45,044 bases of DNA from Byssochlamys sp. IMV 00236 (lineage: Eukaryota > Ascomycota > Eurotiomycetes > Eurotiales > Thermoascaceae): the NCBI GenBank assembly GCA_001931875.2, contig MSJH02000521.1, forward strand, positions 7,673 through 52,716, in the 5' to 3' direction. Below, in pieces: positions 21,036-33,250 of this stretch (the stretch's first letter is position 1; each line of letters begins with the position of its first letter). A model generated the notes under the pieces. The model had not been told where the DNA came from. It searched no databases and saw nothing but the letters and a program-made list of their open reading frames with translations. Position numbers and translations under genes: made by a program.

Positions 21036-23438
21036 ATGAAGCCTTCTTTGCTGGTGTGGTCGCTCCTTTCGCTCCTCACCGTTCCAACCCTCGCCGTTCC
21101 CTCTGAAGATTCCATCCATGCCGTCTCGAACCCATCGCCCCGCCTCGTCAAGAGAGAGGAGGCCGCGGCCCCAGCACACAAGGATGGACAGGCAGACTCT
21201 GATGCGCCAGGCACTGTCTTCAACGGGGTCAAGGTTCCTCCTATGAAGGAGTTAACACCGGAGGACTTCGATGAGACTATCAAGGACGGATACTGGTATG
21301 CCTACCCTGGATACTGGGACTAACTGCCTATGGATGGACATCAGCTCACGACAGAGCAGGCTTGTTAAACACTATTCTCCGAGTTGCCCTCACTGTCAGC
21401 AAATCGCCCCCACGTGGCAAACGCTCTATGAATTTTACTATGTAGGTGTTCTTGTTATGACTGCTAAAAATAGACTATACTGATCTTCCATCAGACATCG
21501 GATCCGCTCTCGACATCTACTGCCAAATCTGCTGACACGCACTCATCCCTGAATTCCTTCCACGGTTTCTATAATTTCCATTTTGCCTCTATCAATTGTC
21601 TCTCCTACGGCGATTTCTGCACCAAAAGACTTAACATCAGAGAGTGGCCGACGTTTAACCTCTACCACAATGGTGAATTTGTGGAACAATACGCTGGAAA
21701 GAAGACCATTGATGGTCTGAGCCAGTACATCGAAGAGAAGTTGGAACTTATCCGCCCTGGCTCCCGGCCTAGAAAAGGCGTTAAACTGCCACCTCCAGGG
21801 GCTAAAAGCGTTGATACCAAGGCAGAGCCTGACAAGCCAGCCGCTAAGGACAAGGATCGAGAAGCTGGAGTCAAGGCTGGTGAAAAGCACAACGAGCAGG
21901 CTGCTCACTTGGCTAGCAAAACTGCCGCCGACAAGTCTACCACTGCCAAAAAAGACCCCAAGCCCACTGTCATCCCCAATCCGCAAGGCGTCTCGGTTCC
22001 TTTAACTGCAGAGTCTTTCCAGAAGCTTGTGACGACTACGCGCGACCCGTGGTTCGTGAAATTCTACGCACCATGGTGTTCACACTGCCAAGCGCTCGCC
22101 CCGAACTGGCTTGCGATGGCCAAGGAGATGAAGGGCGTTTTGAACGTTGGCGAGGTGAACTGTGACGCTGAGCCCAGGCTGTGCAAAGATGCGCGTATCA
22201 AGGGATTTCCGACTATGTACTTTTTCCGGGGCGGAGAGAGGGTCGAGTATGACGGTCTCCGTGGCCTAGGCGATCTGGTCAACTATGCGAAGAAAGCAGT
22301 CGATGTGGGATCGGGTGTCCAGTACGTGGACGCTGCCACATTCAAGGAATTGGAAGAGAAGGAGGAAGTCATCTTCCTTTACCTATATGATCATGCTACG
22401 ACATCGGAGGATTTCGCTGCCTTGGAGCGCTTGACGCTGAGTCTAGTCGGCCATGCTCGGCTGGTCAAGTCCAACGATACAGCGCTATCCGAGCGATTCA
22501 AGGTCTCGACGTGGCCTCGACTCCTTGTGTCTAGAGACGGACGTCCCAGCTATTACAGTGCGTTGGCCCCCAAGGACACAAGGGACTTCCGCCAGGTTCT
22601 CTCATGGATGCAGACCGTGTGGCTGCCCATTGTCCCCGAGCTCACTGCCTCTAATGCCCGTGAGATCATGGACGGCAAGTACGTTGTGCTTGGTATCCTG
22701 AGTAGGAAGCGTGCGGACGAGTTCATCCTGGACAAGAGGGAGCTAAAGAATGCTGCCCTTGAATGGATGGACAAGCAAACCCACCTCTTCCAGCTCGAGA
22801 GACAGGAGCTTCGTGATGCCAAGCAGCTTCGCATCGAGGAAGCTGACGACCGAAACGACCAGCGCGCGTTGCGTGCAGCAAAGAGTATGCGAATCACCAT
22901 CCGTGAAAACGACAAAAAGCAGGTTGGTTTCGCATGGGTGGACGGTGATTTCTGGGAAAGATGGCTCCGAACCACCTACGGTGTTGATGTGAAAAACGGA
23001 GAGCGTGTCATTATCAACGATCAAGACGTAAGTATTCTCTGCTCTTTCCACTTGTAACATTCAACTAACGTTGTCTAGAACCGACGCTATTGGGATACCG
23101 CTGCTAGTGGTTCACCCATCCTGCCCTCTCGTACCTCTATTCTCGAAACCATTCCACTTGTCATTGCCTCTCCCCCCAAGATTAAGTCGAAGTCGACCAT
23201 TGGTCTATTTGAGGCTGTGTTCTTCCATACTCGCTCTTTTCTCTTCGTTCACCCGTGGATCACTCTCTCCATTCTGGCCGCCTCCTTGCTCGTCTCCGTC
23301 TACCTGGCTCGGGGTAAGCTCATCAAACGAGGGCTCGCTGGACCTGGAGGTATTCTCGGTGGAGGCAGCGGTGGCTTTTTCCATCTAGATGGAAAGGAGG
23401 GCTTGCTGAACGGTGGATCGACCGGAAAGGTTGACTAA
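21036..23438 (+). CDS. Membrane-anchored ER protein disulfide isomerase (Eps1-like, two thioredoxin domains)
   Basis: Four exons, 21036-21295, 21360-21441, 21495-23027 and 23079-23438, with short introns (64, 53, 51 nt), give 744 residues. An N-terminal signal peptide (MKPSLLVWSLLSLLTVPTLA) is followed by thioredoxin domain 1 with active site CPHC (Cys96, Cys99). A charged Lys/Ala-rich linker then leads to thioredoxin domain 2 (VKFYAPWCSHCQALAPNW) with active site CSHC (Cys309, Cys312). After a long non-catalytic region comes a coiled, charged segment, a single membrane span (about residues 686-705) and a short basic cytosolic tail with Gly-rich end. Both active sites have the CxxC pair needed for thiol-disulfide exchange in the ER lumen. 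The architecture matches the transmembrane PDI-related protein Eps1 of yeast. It has no C-terminal HDEL; the membrane anchor would retain it. Neither CxxC is the classical CGHC, so redox potential may differ. Confidence 0.9.
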
Positions 23439-24224
23439 TAATCCAGTTGCACTACTTTCTGGCTTTGTCTTTTCCTTCTATTCACATGTTCATATGTTCC
23501 GATTTTTTGATCCCTAGACGATGAGCGGAAGTGTATTACCCAACTTATTCGTCTTTTTTGTTTGCATTGGGAAAGGGGATCAACTGTCCAAGATGTGAGG
23601 TCTGAAATTGAGACATCTTGAGAGTAGCAGCGCCGCGGCGCGGGACGTGGCTTCGTCCCAGGGGACCTATACACGGGGACATGTGGGATTCTTATTCTTT
23701 TTCTCAGGGGACTACGGAGTGTGTTGGTTGAATTTCAGCGTCTACAGTACCTTGGATTGAAACCGTCCTTGCAGTGCGCGTCTGTAATAATGATCGTCTT
23801 GAGGCTTTTGCTGCCCGGTACCCGTATACATCCTTTTTTGACTGCACCGCGTGTTCTAGCCAACAACGTACGGTACATAATACCCGGAATGAAATTCTTT
23901 CCAGTCAAGGTACACGAGAGTATGACTATCCTCGCATTTTATTGAGATAATACCCAATCCTCATCCATATCTATAGTATGGCTGGATGAGCGTCAAATGC
24001 GGTGCGCCTTATTGGTGCATATACGTTGTCACGTGACATGTAAAACGACACCTGACCTGATTGGACCACCACGCCAAGCCCGGCGACTGCCAGCCGTCCG
24101 GGGCCGCAGACACGAGAAGAAGCTCCCGGTTTTCGTCGACGACATCTCTCACCTCGACTTCGAGCCTGCACACGCCGATTGAGCGACCGTCTCATTCTCC
24201 TCTCTCTTTCAGACGCAAGTCAAA
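23439..24224. promoter_or_regulatory. Intergenic region with qcr10 promoter elements (CCAAT, CACGTG)
   Basis: 3' flank of the PDI gene on the left; promoter of the Qcr10 gene on the right. ATTGG (CCAAT on the minus strand) occurs at 24011-24015 and 24060-24064, and a palindromic CACGTG at 24030-24035, about 160-215 bases before the start codon. HAP-complex CCAAT sites in front of respiratory genes are known in fungi. No gene supported here. Confidence 0.5.
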
Positions 24225-25226
24225 ATGGTACGTTATCTGTGTCTTTGCAATTGAAGTTCTAGGACGTGAATTCGGCCGGTCGGCGTTTCGGATGTGATGA
24301 GGATGGTTCCAGGGACGTCATCTGCAAACATGTCCTCGGCGACCGGCGCGGGCTGGAAAACGGGATACTTCAGAGGCTATGGCTTCATTGTGTGATGTAT
24401 TATGGCTGACAAGTGGAACTTCGACATTATAGGTCTTCACACCTTCTCCCCGCCGCCTTGCGGTCTCTACCTACCACTCCCCATATGCGCCAAAGTGAGA
24501 TTTCCCCCGATAGCGTCCCAGTCTATCCCCTCAATCGTGCCCATTGCATACGAAGAATCAGGAACAAGGCTTGCAACGATTGGTTCATGCCTCTTGTGGA
24601 AGAAAATTTGGGACGTTGGTCGGAATATGGCTGTGTGGGACATTATTTGCAAAGCAGGAAGAAGAGACACGAACGTGGTGGAATACAGATGGAATATGCC
24701 TTCAGGCATGATGTCTTTTGAACATTGACTGACTTCGGACTTTGGTGCGTATAGGTACGCTCCTCAGCCTCACTTCCACGGCATCACCCCTGGCCATCTC
24801 TTCAAGGCGTAAGTATTCCTACTGTCCATTCTGCGTGATTGCTATCAATCGGCTCTTACTGATTGATCTTCGATTACAGTGGTACCGTTGCCGCCACCTT
24901 CGGTATCTCTGCTGGTATTTTCGCCCTCTTTTTCTTCAGCGAGGTTCCCCGTGTCCGACAGGATATCCTCCAGAAGGTTCCCGTGCTGGGCGAATACTAT
25001 GACCGGAGAATCCCCCCGGAGGACAACGTAAGTTCGCCTGTTTCATTCCCTATTGCATATCATCCCACTGGTCTGGTTGTACATTGGTTCCAGCGCTCCT
25101 TTGTGAGCAGCTTACGACAGTGTCCCGTCGGGAGTCTGCCATGTGCGCATTGGATTACAGTGGGATTCTATCGGAATTATTCGTATGATTCGAGGGCTTA
25201 GCTAACTTTTCTTTCAGCCCTTCTAA
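24225..25226 (+). CDS. qcr10: Cytochrome bc1 complex (complex III) subunit 10
   Basis: Five exons: 24225-24227, 24433-24494, 24755-24808, 24880-25027 and 25218-25226, coding 91 residues. Exon 1 consists of the ATG alone, followed directly by GTACGT; the last exon is CCC TTC TAA. All joints keep frame. The protein has a short N-terminal region (VFTPSPRRLAVSTYHSPYAP), one membrane span (GTVAATFGISAGIFALFFF), then SEVPRVRQDILQKVPVLGEY and the ending RRIPPEDNPF. This matches the layout of yeast Qcr10 (single span, a IPLLG-type motif, PPEDKP ending). Qcr10 is a small accessory subunit of ubiquinol-cytochrome c reductase in the inner mitochondrial membrane. Introns are long for this genome (205, 260, 71, 190 nt), so most of the gene is intron. 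The exact first exon is inferred from splice signals and should be confirmed with transcripts. Confidence 0.85.
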
Positions 25227-26361
25227 ACGTACTGTGCTGTGACTATGTTGTTCAATTGTGGCCGCCTGTGGTATGAGGGGTTGTATCGCGGGAGAAGCAA
25301 TTGGATGGGAAGTTCCGTTTGACGTTTCCAGGAAGGAACTGCGCTGTAGCATAGCATGTTTTGAATCGCATATAGAAACCTTATCATATGGCCGCTGTAT
25401 CTTGCTCGTAGACAGTAATTGCATTCGGAAACATCGCCTAAGTCTCACTACCCCACACGACAAAGACCATTCAAATTCTTCGTCGCCTGTCCCTGGAGCC
25501 TCAAAGAACAGTTAGGAAATATACTTCTACTCGCATGGCCTCGGGCTGCTAGCAGAGATAATAAGAGGTACGGGGAAGCGTATCCCAGTCTTCGAGAAGA
25601 CGGGCTCTACCCCGTCATGGCAAGTCCAACCGTGGACGAGCAAACGCTTACTTAGACTAAGAATTCGACTAGACGCCCAATAACACGAGCGAGCCCGGGC
25701 TTATCTCTGGCCCTGCATCAAACCGCCCGCTAGGAAAGTGTGTGTTTATCATTTATCATAATATTCCCCGGACGTGACATAACGCTAATGACATTTTCAG
25801 TCCTGAACCCTGATAGATAAAACTACCTGGACGATGAAGAACGATAACGGATGTCACAACGCTTGCAGTTGCCCTGATGGGCAACACAGCAGGACCAACA
25901 AGAACTATCTAAGACCAGGCTTGCCTCTGAGCGCGGGGTGTCATCGTGGTTCATAGCAGAGCTTAACCGGGTCTTTGTCACTTGTGTATCTTGTGCGGAG
26001 AAGCCGGCGGGCAGATCTTGTGCTAAGATGCCCCCCGTCCGTCACTCCAGATACCACCTCGACATTATCATTCGCCTAGTATCATTCAGAGGCGCCGTTA
26101 TCTGGCTGGACATGCCCCTTTTGGTACTCTTCCTGGTATAGCCGCCCGACATCTGATATCCTACCGGCATGGCTCCACAGGATATCTGGAGTGGCCCCTC
26201 GGCTGCTAATCTTACACAGACGGGGGGTCATGGCGGACTGGCCTGTGTCATATATACCCAGACACACTGGATCGAGTTCCTTTGGAGGAGTTGGTGTAAT
26301 ACTCGTCTTCGACATTGCTGGCCAACGTTAGGATCCTCCAGAGCAGTCGAGGACATCAGAG
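25227..26361. promoter_or_regulatory. Upstream region of the permease gene with a cluster of GATA sites
   Basis: No gene in about 1.1 kb. HGATAR-type sites (either strand), the binding sequence of AreA/NIT2 nitrogen regulators, occur at 25556-25561, 25701-25706, 25746-25751, 25753-25758, 25811-25816, 25815-25820, 26065-26070 and 26098-26103. That is eight in about 550 bases where about two would be expected by chance. They lie about 260-800 bases upstream of the permease start codon. Confidence 0.5.
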
Positions 26362-28182
26362 ATGAGCGGCATCACCGCCTCGAAGACACACGGTGTATAC
26401 CGCGACATCAACCATGATCCCGTCACGTCTGTTCTCCCGGACGGGGACGTCCCCATCTCGGACCATCCATTGGACGCAGATGAGGAAGTGATTATGGCCC
26501 TGGGTTATAGACAAGAATTCAAGCGGGAGTTCTCCCTGTGGTCGACTTTCTGCGTCAGCTTTGCGGTTTTGGGCCTGCTCCCTTCATTTGCCAGTACTAT
26601 GTACTACGGTATGTCTCGACATGACGCGTTTTTAGATTCATGGTGTGCGAGATGCTGAATGCTACAGGAATGGGATACGCGGGCACGGCAGGTATGGTCT
26701 GGGGTTGGATAATTGCCATGGTCTTCATCCAATGCGTTGCAATGGCTATGGCTGAGCTGTGCTCTGCTATGCCAACGAGGTCGGTTCTTCCATTGCAGAC
26801 GACATGGTTTGGGAATGTGACGACTGATATCGTTTAGTGGAGGGCTCTATTACGCTGCCGCCGTCCTAGCTCCCCCTGGCTGGGGCCCTTTTGCTGCATG
26901 GCTCACCGGATGGTCGAACTGGCTGGGACAGATCACGGCTGCGCCCTCTGTCGACTACGCTCTGGCCGCGATGATTCTCGCTGCAGGGTCAATTACCAAC
27001 CCGGATTATGTCCCCACGAATTACCAGACCTTCCTTTTGACCACGCTCATCTTGATCATCCATAGCGGCATTAGCAGTATGCCCACCGGGTGGATTGCCA
27101 AGTTCAATTCGTACGGATCGACCTTCAATATGCTCGCTCTCATCGTTGTCATCATACTCATCCCGGCGGGAACAAAAAATAGCCCCAAGTTCTCATCTTC
27201 CAAGGAGGTCTGGGGCACTATTACCAATCTGACCGATTTCCCGGACGGTGTGGCTGTATTGATGTCATTTTTGAGCGTTATATGGTGTCTGTCGGGATAC
27301 GACAGCCCTTTCCACCTGAGCGAGGAGTGCTCCAACGCTAATGTCGCTGCTCCTCGTGCCATTGTGTTGACTTCTATCGTAGGGGGTACCTTCGGGTGGT
27401 TTCTTCAACTGGTCGTAGCTTACACCGTCCTGGACATTAACGCGATACTTGATTCAGACCTTGGCCAACCGTGGGCTTCATATCTGCTCCAAGTCATGCC
27501 TCAGAAGACTGCCCTTGCCATCCTGGCATTGACCATTATCTGCGGCTTCTTCATGGGTCAGGGCTGCATGGTGTCTGCATCACGAGTCACCTACGCGTAT
27601 GCTCGTGACGATTGTTTCCCCTTCTCGACGGTGTGGAAGAAGGTGAACAAGACCACCAAGACGCCGGTGAACGCGGTCGTGATAAATTGTATACTGGGAA
27701 TCCTGATGTGCCTGCTTATCTTTGGTGGTGATGTCGCCATCGGTGCTCTCTTCTCTATCGGCGCCATTGCACAGTTCTTTGCGTTCGCCATCCCCATCTT
27801 CGTCCGGGTCTGTTTTGTTGGAAACCGCTTCCGTCGCGGCCCCTGGCATCTCGGCCCCTTTGGAAAGCCCATTGGCGCTGCAGGAGTGGCTTTTGTTCTG
27901 CTCATGCTCCCGATTCTTTGTCTACCCTCAGCCACCGGCAAGGATCTCACCCTCGATTTGATGAACTGGACATGCGTCGTCTATGGCGGCCCGATGTTCA
28001 TCATCACTGTCTGGTGGTTCGTTGATGCAAAGAAATGGTTCAAGGGGCCCAAGGTCAATGTCACTCATAACATCTATGCAACAGAGCCAACTACCACAGT
28101 AGTCGAGGGCGTCGAAGGAGACCAGCCCGGTATGTTGGAATCGACAGAGTCCGATACGGCTCGGGAGCTGGATAAGAAGTAA
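26362..28182 (+). CDS. Amino acid/GABA-type permease (APC superfamily)
   Basis: Three exons, 26362-26608, 26668-26779 and 26838-28182, with introns of 59 and 58 nt, code 567 residues. A hydrophilic N terminus of about 55 residues precedes roughly twelve hydrophobic spans. Family marks are EFSLWSTFCVSFAVLGLLPS at the first span, a Gly-rich TMYYGMGYAGTAG, the AELCSAMPTSGGLYYAAAVL segment after span 2, GYDSPFHLSEECSNANVAAP in the middle, and GCMVSASRVTYAYARDDCFPF. These are typical of the amino acid/choline transporter branch of the APC superfamily (yeast Uga4 and relatives; GABA, choline or polyamine carriers in the plasma membrane). The substrate cannot be assigned from sequence. The second donor (GTCGGT) is non-standard, but the joint restores the conserved PTSGGLYY exactly. 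The GATA cluster upstream suggests nitrogen control. Confidence 0.92.
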
Positions 28183-29077
28183 ATTTTTTCTTTCTTAGTT
28201 TAACTTTCTTACGGAGTTCCAGTTCTGTATAAGTCAAGTGGGATCGAATATATTGAAATTGAAACAAACACATCACAGCATAGTAAAAGTTAACGATACA
28301 GACCTATGATGAGACGTCCTTTTTTTACAGCCTCGAATCATATAAGCAAGACTACAGTTTACTCCCCAGTGTTGCTCCCTCTTCACGCATGCCCCAGCCT
28401 CGTTCCTGACGGAGTCTTATCATTCCTTTCTACATGTCTCGGCACATCACATAGTGGTATCGATGCGAAATTCTACTGAAAAGCAAAACCACACTCAGAA
28501 GTCTCACTCCTCGTTTCTTTTACACGTACCAGTAGGGATATAGAAGATAGAAATAACAAGTAAACAGCTCACCATATGCACTGTACCAACCCCATTGATT
28601 TCAGTATGCTTGTATATTGTCAATAATTCGACAAGACACTTTATACCTAGCTAAATAGGCAAAGCAATCAAGGGGTTCGAAGCTGGGTAATATTAACATA
28701 GGAGGCGTGACGACATTATAAGCATAATGTACGGATTCTAGCATATTTAACCACATATATACATACCCAGGTACATTACAGTGACTATACATAGTGTTGG
28801 TTAGTTAGTTAGCTGCTCGTGGGAGGTGAAATAGCAACAGTCCCTTTGCTTTTGAAACTTATTTATTTATTTTGTTTGGTATTTCGATATATACATACAT
28901 TAGTCTAGGTCCGTATTATGTTAATTCTTGGATCGTAGGATGGATGTAATATAGAGGCTAGTCTTATTTCTAGCTGGGATGAGGAATAAGTAAGAGGAGA
29001 TAAATGAGGGATTGGTATTTGGTATTTGGTATTTGGGTAATGATGATATGGAGTCGGTGGGGTGTGTAGATGTTGTG

Positions 29078-29097
29078 TTTCTTCTTCTTCTTCTTCT
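29078..29097. repeat. (TTC)n microsatellite
   Basis: About six uninterrupted TTC/CTT units followed by a T run in the gene-poor region. Confidence 0.85.
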
Positions 29098-32000
29098 TTT
29101 TTAGATTTGTGGTTTCTTATGTTAAATGGCGTAATGGGTGGGAAATTGAGGGGTCAATTCAATTTTCTTCTATTTACTATAAGCAGCGGGGGAATAGAGA
29201 GACAATTTATTATCTACCTGGAATAGAACTTTCGTTGATTTCTCTGGAAGGGTGAGAAGAGTATATGCATGAGACTTTGTGCAGTTACCGAGGTTGTTCA
29301 TGCTCTCGAGAGTTTCGATGAATACCTTGGTAGATGCAGTTAGTGAGTTAGGTGAAAATCATAGGGATAGGAGTAAGGTTATGTTTTGGCCTATCTTTTT
29401 TATTCGTATCTTCCAACATAATATAAGGACGGAAGCGAATATCTAGATTCTACTGAAGATACTATTAGTGACAGTGTGGAATACAGTTTACTTATACTTG
29501 GAATTGAGATATATTCCTTCCTCTTCTCCCTTTTTGATCTGAGCTACCGTCGTCTAAGTAAAGGCATACATATACTTGGCGTTTCACCTCTTTCTTCCAT
29601 GGTCTCTGCATGATCATAACTCGTGATATTAGAATAGGAACAGTAGATTCAAATCTCTTACACCAATGCATGGCTAACATATAACTAATTATCCCCGTAC
29701 ACGATAAAGCTTATCATGACCATAATCAGAATACATCACGGGGATGTCCACAGTGGATACGAAATCAGTACATCTCTAGCTTGGATGGACAACATGTTGA
29801 TGAGGATGCTGTTGGTCTCATGAAACAGTACAGTTTTGTCGACACCTTGTTATGCCTTCAAGTTTGGTCGGGTCGAGCGAGATATCATACCCTCAGATGA
29901 TACTTGGTAAGGCTTTGTTGTACGTGAGCAGTCGAGAACAAATAGCAGGATGATAAGCTATAGGCCGGGTCGATTCCTATATCTGAGAGATAGATTGCCA
30001 AGTCATACCACCGAAAACAATCCCATAGATATTTAAAAGTAAGAAAGTAAATCCACAAGTCCAGCTAATGATAAGATATGGCCTCCTGATCACCCACCTG
30101 TAGTCTATGCAAATACTTACCTACAACTTGATATCAGACATAATCTCGCCATAAGACAATATCTAGATATACTACATCCCCTACAACAAAAACCCTTGCT
30201 CTACAATTGTCAGTCCACAGCCCAGGTTGTTGTAGATATGGATCTCCGGTCTCCAACTCAACCTCGACTGGATCTAGAGATCGGAGATTTACTTTCTTGT
30301 AATCTCGATCTGGAATAGATGGATCTCGTTTCCTGATCATGTGGGGCAAGATATATATTTATCAACTGGCTCATCTGGGGGCGGTGGGGAAGTTAGCAAA
30401 GTTCGGTAAACTGGGGAATAATTTGCGTGGAGTACGGAGTAAGTATGTATACTTATGCACGCATGCGGATTTGGTTTTAGGGCTGTGGACGCAGCTTCTT
30501 GTTATAGCGTGGGGGTGGAGATGTGTGACTTGAGTCCGGGGAAGGTTTCTTTGTAGGGCTTGGGTGATCTATAATGCGTCGTGTTTTGATGGCTGATGGG
30601 GTCTATGGTATAGGTGATTTTTGGGAGGGAAGAAGCGATAGTGTGCTTCTAGAGTGTGTCCTGTGTGGTTATTGACTATGTAGTTCTGAAAAGTTAGATG
30701 GTACTTTTTTTTCCCCCGTACTTTAGTAGTGTAGTTCTAAGTAAGTATTTACATGGCATTTCTGTATGTAGCTTTTCGTATTGTGTTAAGGTTGAGAGAC
30801 AGAGATGCTCTGGACAGTTATACATATTCTGCATAGATACTCGATATCCAAAGCCCGAGAAAACACCCAGACGACAAAACCATAGCGTAATCGCCTGTAT
30901 CATACCAAAAAGCACGCCTCAAAAGACAAGCTGCATATAGTGTTCTCGAAAACATCTAGTACTACTAACGCTCGCAGTGTCAAAAGTACGGTGTCCACCC
31001 GATCGTGGAGCTGGATGGAGCATCTGCTCCATACTTACCTAGACCAGGGGATAAAGTGGCACCAAAGCAGATGCGGATCTGGCCCCCAAGAACCACCCTC
31101 ACCCACAGTCTTGGGACTGCACTCTAAAAGGTGGTCTCCATATTCCTAAAGCACGATGACTCCATAATCTGTCTGAGAATGGGGAACATGGTCAGCCACA
31201 TCAGATCTTATCTAGACTACTGGGTCCGCGGGCTAGCTATTTATCATACGAGGGGTCTCTCTGCTTGTCTGGTTGGAGATGGATGTTCCCAGACCCCGGA
31301 TTTCGTGTCGACAACGACCAATATCGATTGAAAGGGACCTGAACACACGGTCGCGACCTGATCAGGGGATGGAGCGGCTCTAGCAAAGGGGTAGATATAT
31401 AGTTGTGACTTGACTCGTGCATTTTGCAGTATGTAGAACGTGAAATCAACACACAAAAGCCGGTTTTAAGCGTAGCGAAAATGGTCAAGTTCTAGAACTG
31501 TGCTACTTGGCAGCTCATAAGTGAGCCTTCAGTTATTGGGATGATTGTTTACTCGAAAACCAGGGCATGATAGGTCAAAAGACAAATGACTCGGCGATTA
31601 TTACCGGTGACGCTTTATACAAGTACGTCTCGACCGAGAAGACCGTAGCCGAGACTTGATTTAGAATGCAGCCACGGCGCAAGGTCGGAGCAAGTTTTGC
31701 ATGTGTTGACTGGTCTGTACGCTCGCTCATCGTCCGGCATATTACTTATCACGAGAGGATGACCGATACGATCGCATTCTCTCGGAGTAGATAGCACTGG
31801 GAAATCCAGCAAGAGATACCGATTCACACGTGGTCATGGCCCCCGTCGAGAGTGGGAGGGACAGCGGCCGTCGCAGCAGCCCGCAGCGTGCCCGTATCGC
31901 GATGGGGACCGGCCAGGCGGATGTAGTTGAAAGATATGGGACCACAACGGGCGATCGTAACCGCTTGACTATCTAAGGGATGGTAAGCTTCGAGCAGAGG

Positions 32001-33218
32001 GGCCGAAACTTGCATGTTTCAAATGAAGGTTCAATAACCATGATGATAAATTGATCGCGCGGCATGATTGTCAAAAGGGAAGGTCAAAGAAATTGGCCTC
32101 ACAGGATCATTCCTCGAGACACAAGGGTGATGAAAGAGACATGGGAGCGAGTACTATGACGCGGCCGGTTCGCAATCCCAGGGGTGCTGTTTCAATTACC
32201 GGTTGCAGGAGGGCCAGTCAGCCACAACAAGTATTGGAGTGGTAGTGTAGTATATCGGAATATCCGCATCCATGGCACGAGTGTCTAGGGGTGAGAAGCG
32301 GCATGTCTCTGCCAGTGAAGTTATCCGGGTGACGACGATCACGAAGCCAAGGCGAGGCTGGACTTCTCTCTCTGTGTAAGACCAAACTCAAATGGGCGGC
32401 AGACGTGGTGGGATGCCGGTGCTTCTCCTTTGGAATGCCATGTATTCTGTATACCTGCCAATAATAGAAATCAGAAGGAGAGAGCGTTTATGGTCCGTAC
32501 TTGTGTTCAAGGCTAAAGAAGCTGGACGGACTGCCGATTGCGGTCATGTCGAACAGATGTGAGGTCTGTGGCGCATAAGAGCTGCAGCAATAACATTAAC
32601 GACTTTGAAGTGAGCTGTTGACTGATCCGAGAGCTTGTTCGGAAAGATCACCCAATTTTGGTTCCGGACAAAATGGTCCTTTTGAGATATTATTTGATCT
32701 GATTACAGGACATTATCATTATCAATTGTTGTCCTTCTCCGCGGGAAACAACAGGATAGATAACCGATACTATCGGGCGGAGAGAGACTCACCATCACCA
32801 TGCAACCCTAGCCCTAGCCCTAACACGCGATTCCTTCCTGAATAGGCCAAAGGTCTGTGACAGCCTCGAGTGCCGAGTCAATCATCATAACCATAACCAT
32901 CCCAGCCTCTCGAGAAAGTAAGAATAATCAGTGATCTACGAGTCTGAAGTGCATCTGCGACCTCACTTATCCGCACGCACGCTACTTCTGTGTCCTCCCC
33001 TGCGCCAAACACGCTAGCAAAAAGAAGCTGTCGCACCCAATAATGACAGGTTGTCTTCCTTGTCCCTCCGTGTCACTTTACATCCCCGCGGACGGGCACA
33101 TTCGGGCAACGCAATGTGATAGAACTGATGCTGGTTTCAGTGGTCCATTGACGGTGCATACTCGAGGCCATCAAATGGGCGTCAACTGAATGTTCTTCTT
33201 TTAAAAAAAAAGACAGGT

Positions 33219-33250
33219 CAACAACAACTACAACAACAACAACAACAATA
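33219..33250. repeat. (CAA)n microsatellite
   Basis: About ten CAA-type units with one interruption (CTA), in the gene-poor region. Confidence 0.85.

Noticed and set aside
28671..28685. Possible tRNA B box (ggggttcgaagctgg)
   Set aside because: The invariant CC of the B box is missing and no acceptor or anticodon stem can be folded around it.
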